The position numbers and the translations under genes were made by a program. The notes under the pieces were generated by a model, which made no database searches, was not told the origin of the DNA, and saw nothing but the letters and a program-made list of their open reading frames with translations. Of a DNA stretch of 64,000 bases, positions 54,491-64,000 are shown piece after piece. The DNA is from Veronia pacifica. Its GTDB lineage: Bacteria > Pseudomonadota > Gammaproteobacteria > Enterobacterales > Vibrionaceae. The stretch spans positions 1 to 64,000 of the forward strand of contig NZ_LYBM01000024.1 of assembly GCF_001707825.1 (NCBI RefSeq), written 5' to 3'. Position 1 is the first letter of the stretch. The number at the start of each line of letters is the position of its first letter.

Positions 54491-55396
54491 ATGGTTACAT
54501 GGCAAGGTGTTAATGAATTTGTCGCTGTAGCTGAAGCAGGCAGTTTTACCAAAGCGTCTGAACGGGTTGGCGCATCGACAGCACACGTCAGTCGGCAAAT
54601 TAGTTTGCTGGAAGAGCGCCTCAATGTAAGGCTCTTTATGCGGACCACTCGCAGTGTGTCTCTTACTCCTGAGGGGCGAGCTTATTATCAGCACTGCAGG
54701 GTGTTGGTTGAAGGCCTCAAGGAAGCTGAAACTATGCTCAGCGATTTGAAGGAGACACCGTCGGGATCTATCAAAATGACAGCTCCAGTGACTTATGGAG
54801 AGCAGGTGGTGATGCCTATGGTTGTCGAGTATATGCGTCAATACCCGGATGTCAGTATCGAAGTTGTCCTGTCGAATAAGCCGCTGGATTTAGTTGAGAC
54901 AGGGTGTGATATTGCTATCAGACTCGGACGATTGACAGATTCCTCTATGGTGGCAAAAAAGCTGGCAACCCGCCGGTTGATCACTTGTGCGTCACCTCAT
55001 TATCTCGCTCAGCGGGGAACACCACATACAATCTCAGAGCTTGATCTACATAATTGTCTCTGTGGCTACAGAGAGTACTGGCGTTTTCGTGAAAACGGAA
55101 CTGAGAGAAATATTCGTGTCTCTGGCAGTCTTCGCTGTAACAGTGGTCTTGCACTGTGTGATGCGGCGAAAAATAGTCTCGGTATCATTCAATTGCCTGA
55201 CTACTATGTGGATTCGGCAATACAATCTGGCGAGTTGACTCACGTTTTACAGTCTTATCAGGATGATGAAGAGGGCATATGGGCATTGTTTCCTCACCGG
55301 CGATTGCAACCACGACGTGTCAGGGCATTGGTCGACTTTTTCGCCCAGCGTTTAAATGAATCTGGAAGTGATATACTCCATGCCGTTTCAAGTTAG
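54491..55396 (+). CDS. LysR-family regulator, likely of the formaldehyde genes
   Basis: 301 residues from ATG 54491 (AGAGGT upstream). N-terminal HTH (VNEFVAVAEAGSFTKASERVGAS) and a substrate-binding domain of the CrgA-like subgroup (SGSIKMTAPVTYGEQVV). It is divergent from frmA across 183 bases, the classic layout for a LysR protein and its target. The inducer is not known from sequence. Its stop codon abuts the tadA ATG. Confidence 0.88.
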   Translation: MVTWQGVNEFVAVAEAGSFTKASERVGASTAHVSRQISLLEERLNVRLFMRTTRSVSLTPEGRAYYQHCRVLVEGLKEAETMLSDLKETPSGSIKMTAPVTYGEQVVMPMVVEYMRQYPDVSIEVVLSNKPLDLVETGCDIAIRLGRLTDSSMVAKKLATRRLITCASPHYLAQRGTPHTISELDLHNCLCGYREYWRFRENGTERNIRVSGSLRCNSGLALCDAAKNSLGIIQLPDYYVDSAIQSGELTHVLQSYQDDEEGIWALFPHRRLQPRRVRALVDFFAQRLNESGSDILHAVSS

Positions 55397-55918
<522 letters not shown>

Positions 55919-55935
55919 CCAATATGGTTGTGTGA

Positions 55936-56143
55936 TTAGAAGCCACTATCAAGCATTTCAAATTCTCTGAGAGAATAAGTACGCTGACGCCACAAGACTT
56001 TTTTGTGCATATTCGAGCGCATTCTCTTACGTCGATTTGCCGCCATCATCGAGCTTCGGTTAAAACTGGATCTGGTCTTTCCTCGGGATGAGAACATAGC
56101 TCGGGTTCCATTTGTCAAAGCGAGAGCCTAAGCGCTCCTGCAT
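55936..56143 (-). CDS. Small basic protein split by a +1 frameshift
   Basis: From ATG 56143 the frame reads MQERLGSRFDKWNPS and on to KDQIQF (27 residues), then TAA at 56060. The +1 frame takes over at once and continues as NRSSMMAANRRKRMRS to REFEMLDSGF (41 residues), stop at 55936. The junction is CAG-TTT-TAA-C: Phe-tRNA can slip +1 on TTTT, or loss of one T would fuse the frames to 68 residues. The +1 frame alone is open from a TTG at 56118 (60 residues). A -10-like TATAAA (56161-56166, minus) lies upstream. Function not recognised; strongly basic middle. Confidence 0.45.
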
Positions 56144-56318
56144 GGTTAACGTTCTTTCACTTTATACTCATGGCCTGTGACTAAATCATGACAGTACTGA
56201 CGTTATATCAAGGCAATAAACAGAAGGTCACAAGGTTAAGCGAAAACGTTTTATAAAATGAGGGAACTGCGTTTTTCAGTACTCCCTAATGTGATGCCAA
56301 GCTCGACAGAGTGATTAA

Positions 56319-58328
56319 TCACCTATCGGGTAGCGGTGGCGCTTTATTCTGTTTCGTTTGTTGATTTTTCAGTGGTGATTTTGGAGGAGCAGAACTGTAA
56401 CTGCTTCCCTTAGCTGTTGACTTACGGACCGTTGGTTTCTGGTCACTTTTCTTAATAACAGGCTCTGCTTGGGCCACTTCTGAATTGCCGTTGGCTTCAA
56501 CGTCCATGTCTAGAGACTGGCTAAGTTGATCACCGACCTCTCCAGTATTCTGCTGCTGTTTCTGAGGTTGTGCTTCTGGTTTAGTTGTCTTTTCAGCTTT
56601 TGTCGGGGCTTTACTTTCGGCCTTGGGCGATTTTTTAACGACCGTGGTTTTCGTCGCAGTGCTCGCTTTGTCTTTGGTTACTGCTGTCGCCTTTGGTTTT
56701 TCAGTCGGTTTGTCTTTTTTCGGCGCTTTGGGCTGCTTCTCGACATCAGCTTTAGCCACTTTCTTCGTATCTGAGGCGCCGCTTGCCTTTTTCACTGTCG
56801 GTTTGGTATCAGCCTGCTTAATCTCACCTTTCACTTTGGCAGCCGCCGCAGCTGCAGCAACTTCAGGTAATGATGACGCCTCTTCAGGTGTTACATTAAT
56901 GGTCTTGAGATCGGCAAGATCGCCTGTAGAAACGGGTTGCTCAGCCTCTGCCAGCTGGGACTGTTCATAACCACTGATACTCTGATAGTAACGGCGGATA
57001 TTTTCGACATAATTCAGCGTCTCGTAACCACGGGCAAAGCCGTAACGGGTTTTGCTGTAGTATTTTCTCTCAGCGAGCATCGGAAGCCGCTTTTTCACAT
57101 CCCGCCAAGAGTCAGGGTTTGCTCCCTGACTGGCGGTCAGTCTTCTTGCATCCATAAGGTGCCCGAAGCCGACATTGTAAGATGCCAGAGCAAACCAGAT
57201 TCGCTCGTTTTCATTAACACTGTCCGGGATCCTGCGCACCATTCTTGCCAGATAGGTCGCCCCTCCGCGGATACTCTGCTCAGGATCAAGACGATTTTTC
57301 ACGCCAACATCTTTTGCCGTTGGCTTGGTCAGCATCATCATCCCCCGAACACCTGTTGGTGAGACAGCACGAGGATTCCAATGAGATTCCTGATAAGAGA
57401 GTGCAGCCAGCAGGCGCCAGTCAAACTCTGCAGCATACTTCTTGAACAGAGGTTCCCACTTTGGCAGTTTCTTCTCAATTGCTCTTAGAAAGGCTCTGGT
57501 ATCGACAAAGTCGAAATTACCAACATGACCAAAGTATTTTTCTTCCAGTTGCGCAAGTTCACCGTTTTTCTTTATTTTGCCAAAAAACTCGATCATCAAT
57601 GCGTAAACGCTATCGTCGGTCTGTTTTTTCATGAACCACGAAATGGGTTCATCTTCTGAAAGTTCAAGCGCAACAGCTATGTTTGGATGGGTACGTTGGA
57701 TCAAGGCGATATCGACTGAGTCCGCGATAGTAAAATCGACGCTGCCATCTGACACCTTTTTCAACAATTCATCATCGTCGGTGTCTGTCACACTGTCCCA
57801 GACCAGATTGGGGTAGGTCTGCTGAAGGTCTTCCAACGTGAGTTCATGGCTAGAACTGTTGACCACAGCAATACTGGTCCCCTCTTTGGTCAGATCTTTG
57901 ACTTTCCTCGGATGCCAGTGACCGTTTTTATAGACCAGTTGCTGACTGACAAAGTAGTAGGCAGGGCCGGCACGAAACGCATCCATTCGATCCCGAGTGA
58001 CGGTCAGACCAGCGGCAATAATATCGACATCGCCTCGTTCAAGGGCAGGAAAAAGACCAGAGAGGGTATAGGCAGGTTGCATTTCGAGCTGAAGTCCCAG
58101 ACTGTCAGCAAAGCGTTGCGCCAATTCAAAGTCGAGTCCGGTAGGGCCGTCGCGGTCTATGTAGTACGAAAGCTGATTATTAAGCGTGCCAACACGCAGC
58201 ACACCACGGTCCCGGATTTTTTCTAACTGCGTTCGATCATCATAATCCCACTGACAGCCAGTCAAAACAGCAATCAATGAAATAAACATAAGTGTATGAA
58301 AAAAATGGTTGAGAGATCTGGTCTTCAA
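56319..58328 (-). CDS. mltF: Membrane-bound lytic transglycosylase MltF with long basic tail
   Basis: 669 residues; E. coli MltF has 518. Lipobox LTGC (Cys25), a periplasmic ABC-binding-protein-like domain (about residues 35-270), then a lysozyme-like transglycosylase domain (about 290-450) with catalytic Glu314 in SYQESHWNPRAVSPTGVRGMMML-type sequence. Residues from about 455 to the end form a low-complexity tail rich in Lys, Ala, Thr, Pro and Gln, with an Ala run and no predicted fold. Cleaves peptidoglycan strands to anhydro-muropeptides at the outer membrane. Divergent from purL. Confidence 0.92.
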   Translation of the reverse strand: MKTRSLNHFFHTLMFISLIAVLTGCQWDYDDRTQLEKIRDRGVLRVGTLNNQLSYYIDRDGPTGLDFELAQRFADSLGLQLEMQPAYTLSGLFPALERGDVDIIAAGLTVTRDRMDAFRAGPAYYFVSQQLVYKNGHWHPRKVKDLTKEGTSIAVVNSSSHELTLEDLQQTYPNLVWDSVTDTDDDELLKKVSDGSVDFTIADSVDIALIQRTHPNIAVALELSEDEPISWFMKKQTDDSVYALMIEFFGKIKKNGELAQLEEKYFGHVGNFDFVDTRAFLRAIEKKLPKWEPLFKKYAAEFDWRLLAALSYQESHWNPRAVSPTGVRGMMMLTKPTAKDVGVKNRLDPEQSIRGGATYLARMVRRIPDSVNENERIWFALASYNVGFGHLMDARRLTASQGANPDSWRDVKKRLPMLAERKYYSKTRYGFARGYETLNYVENIRRYYQSISGYEQSQLAEAEQPVSTGDLADLKTINVTPEEASSLPEVAAAAAAAKVKGEIKQADTKPTVKKASGASDTKKVAKADVEKQPKAPKKDKPTEKPKATAVTKDKASTATKTTVVKKSPKAESKAPTKAEKTTKPEAQPQKQQQNTGEVGDQLSQSLDMDVEANGNSEVAQAEPVIKKSDQKPTVRKSTAKGSSYSSAPPKSPLKNQQTKQNKAPPLPDR

Positions 58329-58454
58329 AAAGGTTGCTCACTTATATTTTGTTTCCCCATTTATACCAGAGCGGCAGGGCTGCGGAAAGTTCACCCCTCT
58401 GATCTGTGCGTTACAATGACAGAGCACGCATTTTTATAGCAAGATAAAAAAATC

Positions 58455-58505
58455 ACGCAAACGGTTGCGGCAGGTGTTACCTCAGTTGGACTTTTACCCT
58501 ATAAT
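58455..58505 (+). promoter_or_regulatory. purL promoter with PurR-like box
   Basis: Box ACGCAAACGGTTGCGG (58455-58470) fits the PurR consensus in 11 of 12 fixed positions. It lies just upstream of a -35-like TTACCT (58477) and a perfect -10 TATAAT (58500-58505) with a 17-base spacer. Confidence 0.75.
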
Positions 58506-58551
58506 GGCGCCCGCAAGGTGCGAATGCGGTAAAAAAAGTGGTATTGACGTG

Positions 58552-58585
58552 ACCTGATCTGCTCCGGGATAGCCCGCAATCAGGT
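58552..58585 (+). repeat. Leader hairpin in the purL 5' UTR
   Basis: Outer stem ACCTGAT/ATCAGGT and inner stem CGGG/CCCG with an ATAG loop, 40 bases downstream of the predicted transcription start and 49 bases before the purL start. Confidence 0.5.
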
Positions 58586-58634
58586 GGTCAGGCCAATATT
58601 CCTTTGATCAACCGCTAACGAGAGATGTACGCAC

Positions 58635-61600
58635 ATGGAAATTTTGCGTGGTTCCCCCGCTTTGTCCGAATTCCGAATTAATAAGCTGATGGAAAGCTGC
58701 CGGGAACTCGGTCTGCCTGTTTCTGGTATTTATGCAGAATACGTCCATTTTGCCGATTTAGCTTCACCGCTGAGTGATGAAGAGCATGAGATGTTATCTC
58801 AACTGCTGACTTATGGACCAACCATTGAGGAACATCAACAAACCGGCTCGCTTTACCTTGTGACGCCGCGTCCAGGCACTATCTCTCCCTGGTCTTCCAA
58901 AGCAACAGATATTGCACACAACTGTGGTCTATCACAAATCAAACGCCTTGAGCGCGGTACGGCTTTTTATATTGAGTCTGAACAGCCCCTCAATGCGGGA
59001 CAGGAAACTGCGTTAAAAGGTCTGATTCACGACCGCATGATGGAAAGCACATTCCTCGAACTAACTGACGCCCAGCAACTGTTCACAGAAGCGACACCTG
59101 CGCCCCTTACGCCAGTTGATATTCTATCGGGTGGCCGCGAGGCACTTGTGGCTGCAAATACTGAATTGGGACTGGCGCTGGCGGAAGACGAGATAGACTA
59201 TCTGGTTGAGAGCTTTACCCGCCTGGGCCGAAATCCAAATGATATCGAGCTGATGATGTTTGCACAGGCAAACTCTGAGCACTGTCGTCATAAAATCTTC
59301 AATGCTGATTGGACAATCGACGGTATTGAGCAGGGCAAATCGCTGTTCAAAATGATCCAAAATACCTATGAGAAGAACAGCTCTCACGTCCTTTCTGCAT
59401 ACAAAGATAATGCCGCCGTCATGACGGGCTCTGAAGTAGGCCGTTTCTTCCCTGACCCTGAATCACGTCAATATAACTACCATCAGGAAGATGCCCATAT
59501 TCTGATGAAGGTGGAAACTCACAACCACCCAACAGCCATATCTCCTTGGCCGGGCGCATCAACTGGCTCTGGCGGCGAGATCCGCGATGAAGGCGCAACA
59601 GGCATTGGCGGAAAACCTAAAGCAGGTCTGGTCGGTTTTACGGTATCAAACCTTCGCATCCCCGGTTTTGAGCAACCGTGGGAAACCAATTATGGTAAGC
59701 CTGAGCGCATTGTAAATGCACTGGATATTATGCTTGAGGGCCCTCTGGGTGGCGCAGCATTTAATAACGAATTTGGCCGTCCAAACTTATTGGGCTATTT
59801 CCGTACCTATGAAGAAAAAGTCACTTCACACAATGGTGAGGAAGTCCGTGGTTACCATAAGCCAATCATGATCGCTGGTGGTATGGGCAACATCCGTGAC
59901 GAGCATGTGCAGAAGAGAGAGATCCCCGTCGGTGCGAAACTGATTGTGCTGGGTGGTCCTGCAATGAATATCGGTCTCGGTGGCGGTGCTGCATCATCAA
60001 TGGCGTCAGGCCAGTCTGCTGAAGATCTGGACTTTGCCTCTGTACAGCGTGAAAACCCTGAAATGGAACGTCGTTGTCAGGAAGTCATTGACCGGTGCTG
60101 GCAGATGGGCGAAGAAAACCCGATAGCCTTTATCCACGATGTGGGCGCGGGTGGTATCTCCAATGCATTGCCTGAGCTGGTAGACGATGGCGAGCGCGGG
60201 GGTAAATTCCAGCTACGCAACGTACCGAACGATGAGCCGGGCATGTCACCACTTGAGATCTGGTGTAACGAGTCGCAGGAACGTTATGTCATGGCGGTCG
60301 CGCCAGAGAATATGGATGTATTTGATGCAATCTGCAAGCGTGAGCGTGCGCCATATGCCGTGGTGGGTGAAGCAACAGAAGAACGTCATCTGACACTGGA
60401 AGACAGCCACTTCGATAATACGCCGATCGATATGCCGATGGATATTTTGCTTGGCAAACCACCTAAAATGCACCGCGATGTCGAGAGCAAGAAAGTCGAG
60501 GGTATTGCACTTGACCGTACAGGTATCGATATTGAAGAGGCGACCAAACGTGTTCTTCGTTTGCCTTCAGTTGCTGAAAAAACCTTCCTCGTAACCATTG
60601 GTGACCGTTCAGTGACAGGTCTTGTTGCGCGTGACCAGATGGTAGGTCCATGGCAGGTGCCAGTGGCAAACTGTGCCGTCACTGCAGCAAGTTATGACAG
60701 CTATCATGGCGAGGCTATGTCCATGGGCGAGCGCACCCCGGTAGCATTGCTAGATTTTGCAGCCTCTGCCCGTCTGGCGGTTGCCGAGTCGCTGACGAAT
60801 ATTGCTTGTTCGGATATTGGAGATCTGAACCGGATTAAACTCTCTGCCAACTGGATGGCAGCAGCAGGCCATCCGGGTGAAGATGCTGGCCTTTATGAAG
60901 CAGTAAAAGCTGTCGGTGAAGAGCTTTGCCCTGAACTGGACTTGACCATTCCTGTGGGTAAAGACTCTATGTCGATGAAAACCCGCTGGCAGGAAAATGG
61001 TGAAGACAAAGAAAACACGGCACCTTTGTCGCTGGTTATTACTGCGTTTGGCCGTGTTGAAGATATTCGTAAAACCGTCACGCCACAGCTTCGCACTGAT
61101 AAAGGTGATTCTGTTCTGGTACTTATTGATCTTGGACAGGGACAAAACCGACTTGGTGCCACCGCACTGGCGCAGGTCTACAAGCAATTGGGAGATAAGC
61201 CTGCTGACGTTGATAACCCAGCTTTACTAAAGGGTTTCTTCAATGCTGTCCAAGGGCTGGTGCGGGAAGAGAAGTTGCTGGCTTATCATGACCGTGGTGA
61301 CGGTGGCCTTTATGTCACTCTGACCGAGATGGCATTCGCAGGCCATACTGGCGTAGAGGTTGATATCAATACACTGTCTGCTGACGGAGAGTGTCATGAC
61401 AGTCTTGCAGCCTTGTTCAATGAAGAGCTTGGTGCAGTGATTCAGGTGAAAGCTGACGATCTGGATCAGGTACTGTCATCACTGGCCTCTCACGGTCTTG
61501 AAACATGCAGCCACGTTATCGGTACCTTATCGGACGAAGATGTTGTTCGTATTTGGAACGGTGACGAGTGTGTGATTGAGCAAAATCGGACTGAACTTCG

Positions 61601-62543
61601 CAGCATCTGGGCAGAAACGACGTATCAGATGCAGGCGATGCGTGATAACCCGTCTTGCGCCAAACAAGAATTCGATGCCAAAGCTGACCTGACTGATCCG
61701 GGCTTAAAAGCCGACCTGACATTTGATGTTCATCAGGATGTCGCAGCGCCATTTATTGCCATGGGCGCTCGCCCTCAAATGGCTATCATTCGAGAGCAAG
61801 GTGTTAACTCTCATGTTGAGATGGCTGCCGCGTTTGACCGTGCAGGGTTTGATTCAACAGACGTTCACATGAGTGACGTGCTGTCAGGGAATGTTGGACT
61901 GGAAGAGTTTCATGGTCTGGTTGCCTGTGGTGGATTTTCATACGGCGATGTGCTGGGAGCCGGTGAAGGTTGGGCAAAATCAATTCTGTTCAATGCACAG
62001 GCCCGTGACGAATTTGAACGCTTCTTTGGCCGGGACAATACCTTTGCACTTGGCGTCTGCAACGGCTGTCAGATGTTATCTAATCTGAAAGACCTAATCC
62101 CCGGTGCTGAGCTTTGGCCTCGCTTTGTCCGAAATGAGTCTGAGCGCTTTGAAGCGCGTTTCAGCCTAGTCGAAGTACAGTCCAGCCCATCTTTGTTCCT
62201 CGATGGAATGGCAGGGTCAACCATGCCAATAGCTGTCTCTCACGGTGAAGGACGGGTCGAGGTCAGTGGTGCTGATCATTTAGCGCGTCTTGAGCAGTCA
62301 GGCACGATAGCACTTAGATACAGTGATAACTTTGGTAAAGTCACCGAAAGTTACCCTGCGAACCCTAACGGTTCACCAAACGGTATCACAGGCCTGACGA
62401 CACCTGATGGTCGTGTCACTATTATGATGCCGCACCCAGAGCGCGTGTTCCGTACAGTCGCCAATTCATGGCACCCGGATAGCTGGGGTGAGGACAGTGC
62501 TTGGATGCGTATGTTCCGAAATGCACGGGTTAAAATAGGCTAA
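58635..62543 (+). CDS. purL: Phosphoribosylformylglycinamidine synthase
   Basis: 1302 residues, the single-chain large form. Fourth step of purine synthesis (FGAR to FGAM with glutamine). N-terminal domain, two AIRS-like ATP-binding halves ([39 protein letters not shown]-type segment near residue 295), and a C-terminal glutaminase with Cys1142 in GVCNGCQM and the His/Glu of HPERVFR. GAGAG before the start. Confidence 0.97.
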   Translation: MEILRGSPALSEFRINKLMESCRELGLPVSGIYAEYVHFADLASPLSDEEHEMLSQLLTYGPTIEEHQQTGSLYLVTPRPGTISPWSSKATDIAHNCGLSQIKRLERGTAFYIESEQPLNAGQETALKGLIHDRMMESTFLELTDAQQLFTEATPAPLTPVDILSGGREALVAANTELGLALAEDEIDYLVESFTRLGRNPNDIELMMFAQANSEHCRHKIFNADWTIDGIEQGKSLFKMIQNTYEKNSSHVLSAYKDNAAVMTGSEVGRFFPDPESRQYNYHQEDAHILMKVETHNHPTAISPWPGASTGSGGEIRDEGATGIGGKPKAGLVGFTVSNLRIPGFEQPWETNYGKPERIVNALDIMLEGPLGGAAFNNEFGRPNLLGYFRTYEEKVTSHNGEEVRGYHKPIMIAGGMGNIRDEHVQKREIPVGAKLIVLGGPAMNIGLGGGAASSMASGQSAEDLDFASVQRENPEMERRCQEVIDRCWQMGEENPIAFIHDVGAGGISNALPELVDDGERGGKFQLRNVPNDEPGMSPLEIWCNESQERYVMAVAPENMDVFDAICKRERAPYAVVGEATEERHLTLEDSHFDNTPIDMPMDILLGKPPKMHRDVESKKVEGIALDRTGIDIEEATKRVLRLPSVAEKTFLVTIGDRSVTGLVARDQMVGPWQVPVANCAVTAASYDSYHGEAMSMGERTPVALLDFAASARLAVAESLTNIACSDIGDLNRIKLSANWMAAAGHPGEDAGLYEAVKAVGEELCPELDLTIPVGKDSMSMKTRWQENGEDKENTAPLSLVITAFGRVEDIRKTVTPQLRTDKGDSVLVLIDLGQGQNRLGATALAQVYKQLGDKPADVDNPALLKGFFNAVQGLVREEKLLAYHDRGDGGLYVTLTEMAFAGHTGVEVDINTLSADGECHDSLAALFNEELGAVIQVKADDLDQVLSSLASHGLETCSHVIGTLSDEDVVRIWNGDECVIEQNRTELRSIWAETTYQMQAMRDNPSCAKQEFDAKADLTDPGLKADLTFDVHQDVAAPFIAMGARPQMAIIREQGVNSHVEMAAAFDRAGFDSTDVHMSDVLSGNVGLEEFHGLVACGGFSYGDVLGAGEGWAKSILFNAQARDEFERFFGRDNTFALGVCNGCQMLSNLKDLIPGAELWPRFVRNESERFEARFSLVEVQSSPSLFLDGMAGSTMPIAVSHGEGRVEVSGADHLARLEQSGTIALRYSDNFGKVTESYPANPNGSPNGITGLTTPDGRVTIMMPHPERVFRTVANSWHPDSWGEDSAWMRMFRNARVKIG

Positions 62544-62562
62544 CGCATTGCTTATAAACATG

Positions 62563-62597
62563 AAAACCGCTGCGCTTGTAGCGGTTTTCTTTTTTTA
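62563..62597 (+). terminator. Terminator of purL
   Basis: Stem AAAACCGCT/AGCGGTTTT with an 8-base loop, then C and seven T. Confidence 0.92.
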
Positions 62598-62649
62598 AGA
62601 AGCACCGGAGCTGGGCTTTTGTCAGGTTGCGGTTACAATGACAATATAA

Positions 62650-63045
<396 letters not shown>

Positions 63046-63065
63046 TGGTGCAAATGAGTAACAAC

Positions 63066-63094
63066 AAAAAAGAGCGCCAGTGCGCTCTTTTTTT
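63066..63094. terminator. Bidirectional terminator between glnB and the YitT-family gene
   Basis: Stem AGAGCGC/GCGCTCT with a CAGT loop, A-run on the left and T-run on the right. Confidence 0.93.
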
Positions 63095-63140
63095 ATCTCT
63101 AAACCTGTTATTTTTTGAAGCTGTATTGATGAACTGCTGC

Positions 63141-63752
63141 TCAGCGAGCAGGTGCAACCCGGTAGCGTTCAGGTTTATGATTCATGGTCAGTAACAGGTT
63201 AAGAATAATGGCACTGCCAACAGAACAGAAAAGAAGCCACGGACTGACAACAAAAAATGAGGCAACCAAAATGGCACAGTCGATAGCCATCTGAACATTT
63301 CCAGCTCTAACACCGAATTTGTCCTGACAGAAGAGAGCAAGGATATTAAAACCACCCAGACTGGCATTGTGACGGAATACTATCAACATACCAACACCGA
63401 TCAGAAGTCCTGCAATGATCGCGCTGTAGACAGGCGAAAGCCAACTTACGACAAAAAGATTATCAATCATGTCAGCAAAAACTGAGACCAGACTACCAGC
63501 AATTAAACTGCGCACTGCAAACTGACGGCCAAACCGCTGCCATGCCATCAGATAAAAAGGCAAATTTAGAACAAAGAATAAGGTGCCGAATGAAAGATCA
63601 GTCACTTGGTTGACGAGAAGCGCAAGTCCCGCAATGCCCCCAGATAATAGGCCCGCCTGTTTTAAAAACATGACTCCCTGAGCGACGATAAAAGTACCTG
63701 CGAGAATGGCAACCAGATCTTCCTGCCAGCTGTGTTTAATGCTACTACTCAA
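63141..63752 (-). CDS. YitT-family inner-membrane protein
   Basis: 203 residues, five or six membrane segments (for example FIVAQGVMFLKQAGLLSGGIAGLALLVN and IIAGLLIGVGMLIVFRHNASLGGFNIL). The GGIAGLALL and SLGGFNILA repeats are typical of the YitT (DUF161) membrane family. It lacks the cytosolic C-terminal domain of the longer YitT proteins. Transport role is not established. Confidence 0.88.
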   Translation of the reverse strand: MSSSIKHSWQEDLVAILAGTFIVAQGVMFLKQAGLLSGGIAGLALLVNQVTDLSFGTLFFVLNLPFYLMAWQRFGRQFAVRSLIAGSLVSVFADMIDNLFVVSWLSPVYSAIIAGLLIGVGMLIVFRHNASLGGFNILALFCQDKFGVRAGNVQMAIDCAILVASFFVVSPWLLFCSVGSAIILNLLLTMNHKPERYRVAPAR

Positions 63753-64000
63753 CCTTATTACTCCTTGAAACGCTCAATAGTGTCCAAACTGAAAGAAAAT
63801 GACATATCTCCTTACTTAAGGACATCGTTGTTTTTGCCAAAAAGTGAGAAGTGACGCTAATAATATCGATAATTTTACATTTTTGCGAACGAACCATCCT
63901 CTGTGTAATTTGATATTTACAAAACGTAAAGTCGTTAATTTACACTTTGTTGTGTCTTTGTTACACGACAGGTGGTTTTTTTGGTTTTTTGATGTGCATT

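Noticed and set aside
63916-63945. TTTAC/GTAAA repeats near the right edge, resembling TyrR boxes
   Set aside because: Spacing does not fit TyrR (TGTAAA-N6-TTTACA) and the gene they would serve lies outside the window.

Overview
This is a 64 kb piece of a gamma-proteobacterial chromosome, most likely Vibrionaceae. The base composition is moderate, and nearly every gene is a housekeeping gene with close E. coli-type homologues. The gene order (phoR, pstS-like, ppx, ppk, pstCAB-phoU, prx/oxyR, aceBA, queA-tgt-yajC-secDF, suhB/trmJ, isc, ndk-rlmN-pilW-rodZ-ispG-hisS-yfgM-bamB-der, xseA/guaBA, tadA, mltF, purL) follows what I remember of Vibrio-type large chromosomes. The genus cannot be fixed from the window. 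There are no rRNA or tRNA genes, CRISPR arrays, prophages or recognisable insertion sequences.

Layout. 1-12.1 kb is a phosphate block: the end of phoR, a pstS-like gene, ppx/ppk on the minus strand, an ACT-domain regulator, and pstCAB-phoU behind a three-unit Pho box. 12.1-13.8 kb holds a peroxiredoxin divergent from oxyR. 14.3-17.7 kb is the glyoxylate shunt (aceB, aceA). 17.7-20.8 kb holds acpH and two trypsin-like secreted proteases. 20.8-26.4 kb is queA-tgt-yajC-secD-secF. 26.4-35.3 kb holds suhB/trmJ, then the whole iscRSUA-hscBA-fdx-iscX cluster and pepB. 35.3-44.8 kb runs ndk to der. 45.3-50 kb holds xseA divergent from guaBA. 50.6-55.9 kb holds an AbgT-family transporter, glutathione-dependent formaldehyde detoxification genes with a LysR regulator, and tadA. 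55.9-64 kb holds a small split ORF, mltF with a long basic tail, purL, glnB and a YitT-family membrane protein.

How the genes work together. The phosphate block covers sensing, uptake and polyphosphate turnover. PurR-like boxes precede both guaB and purL, which suggests one purine regulon. Two abutting IscR type-1 sites precede iscR, indicating autoregulation. Five modification enzymes for tRNA or rRNA (QueA, Tgt, TrmJ, RlmN, TadA) are scattered through the window.

The least explained parts are the gene-poor gaps. Hand translation shows a decayed small protein (in-frame TAG and TGA) at 49963-50211. It also shows a 68-residue basic protein at 55936-56143 that reads through only with a +1 shift at a TTTT-AAC site. 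The 548-base gap after der holds an isolated CRP-like palindrome and two strong hairpins but no gene. No clearly new multi-gene system was found.
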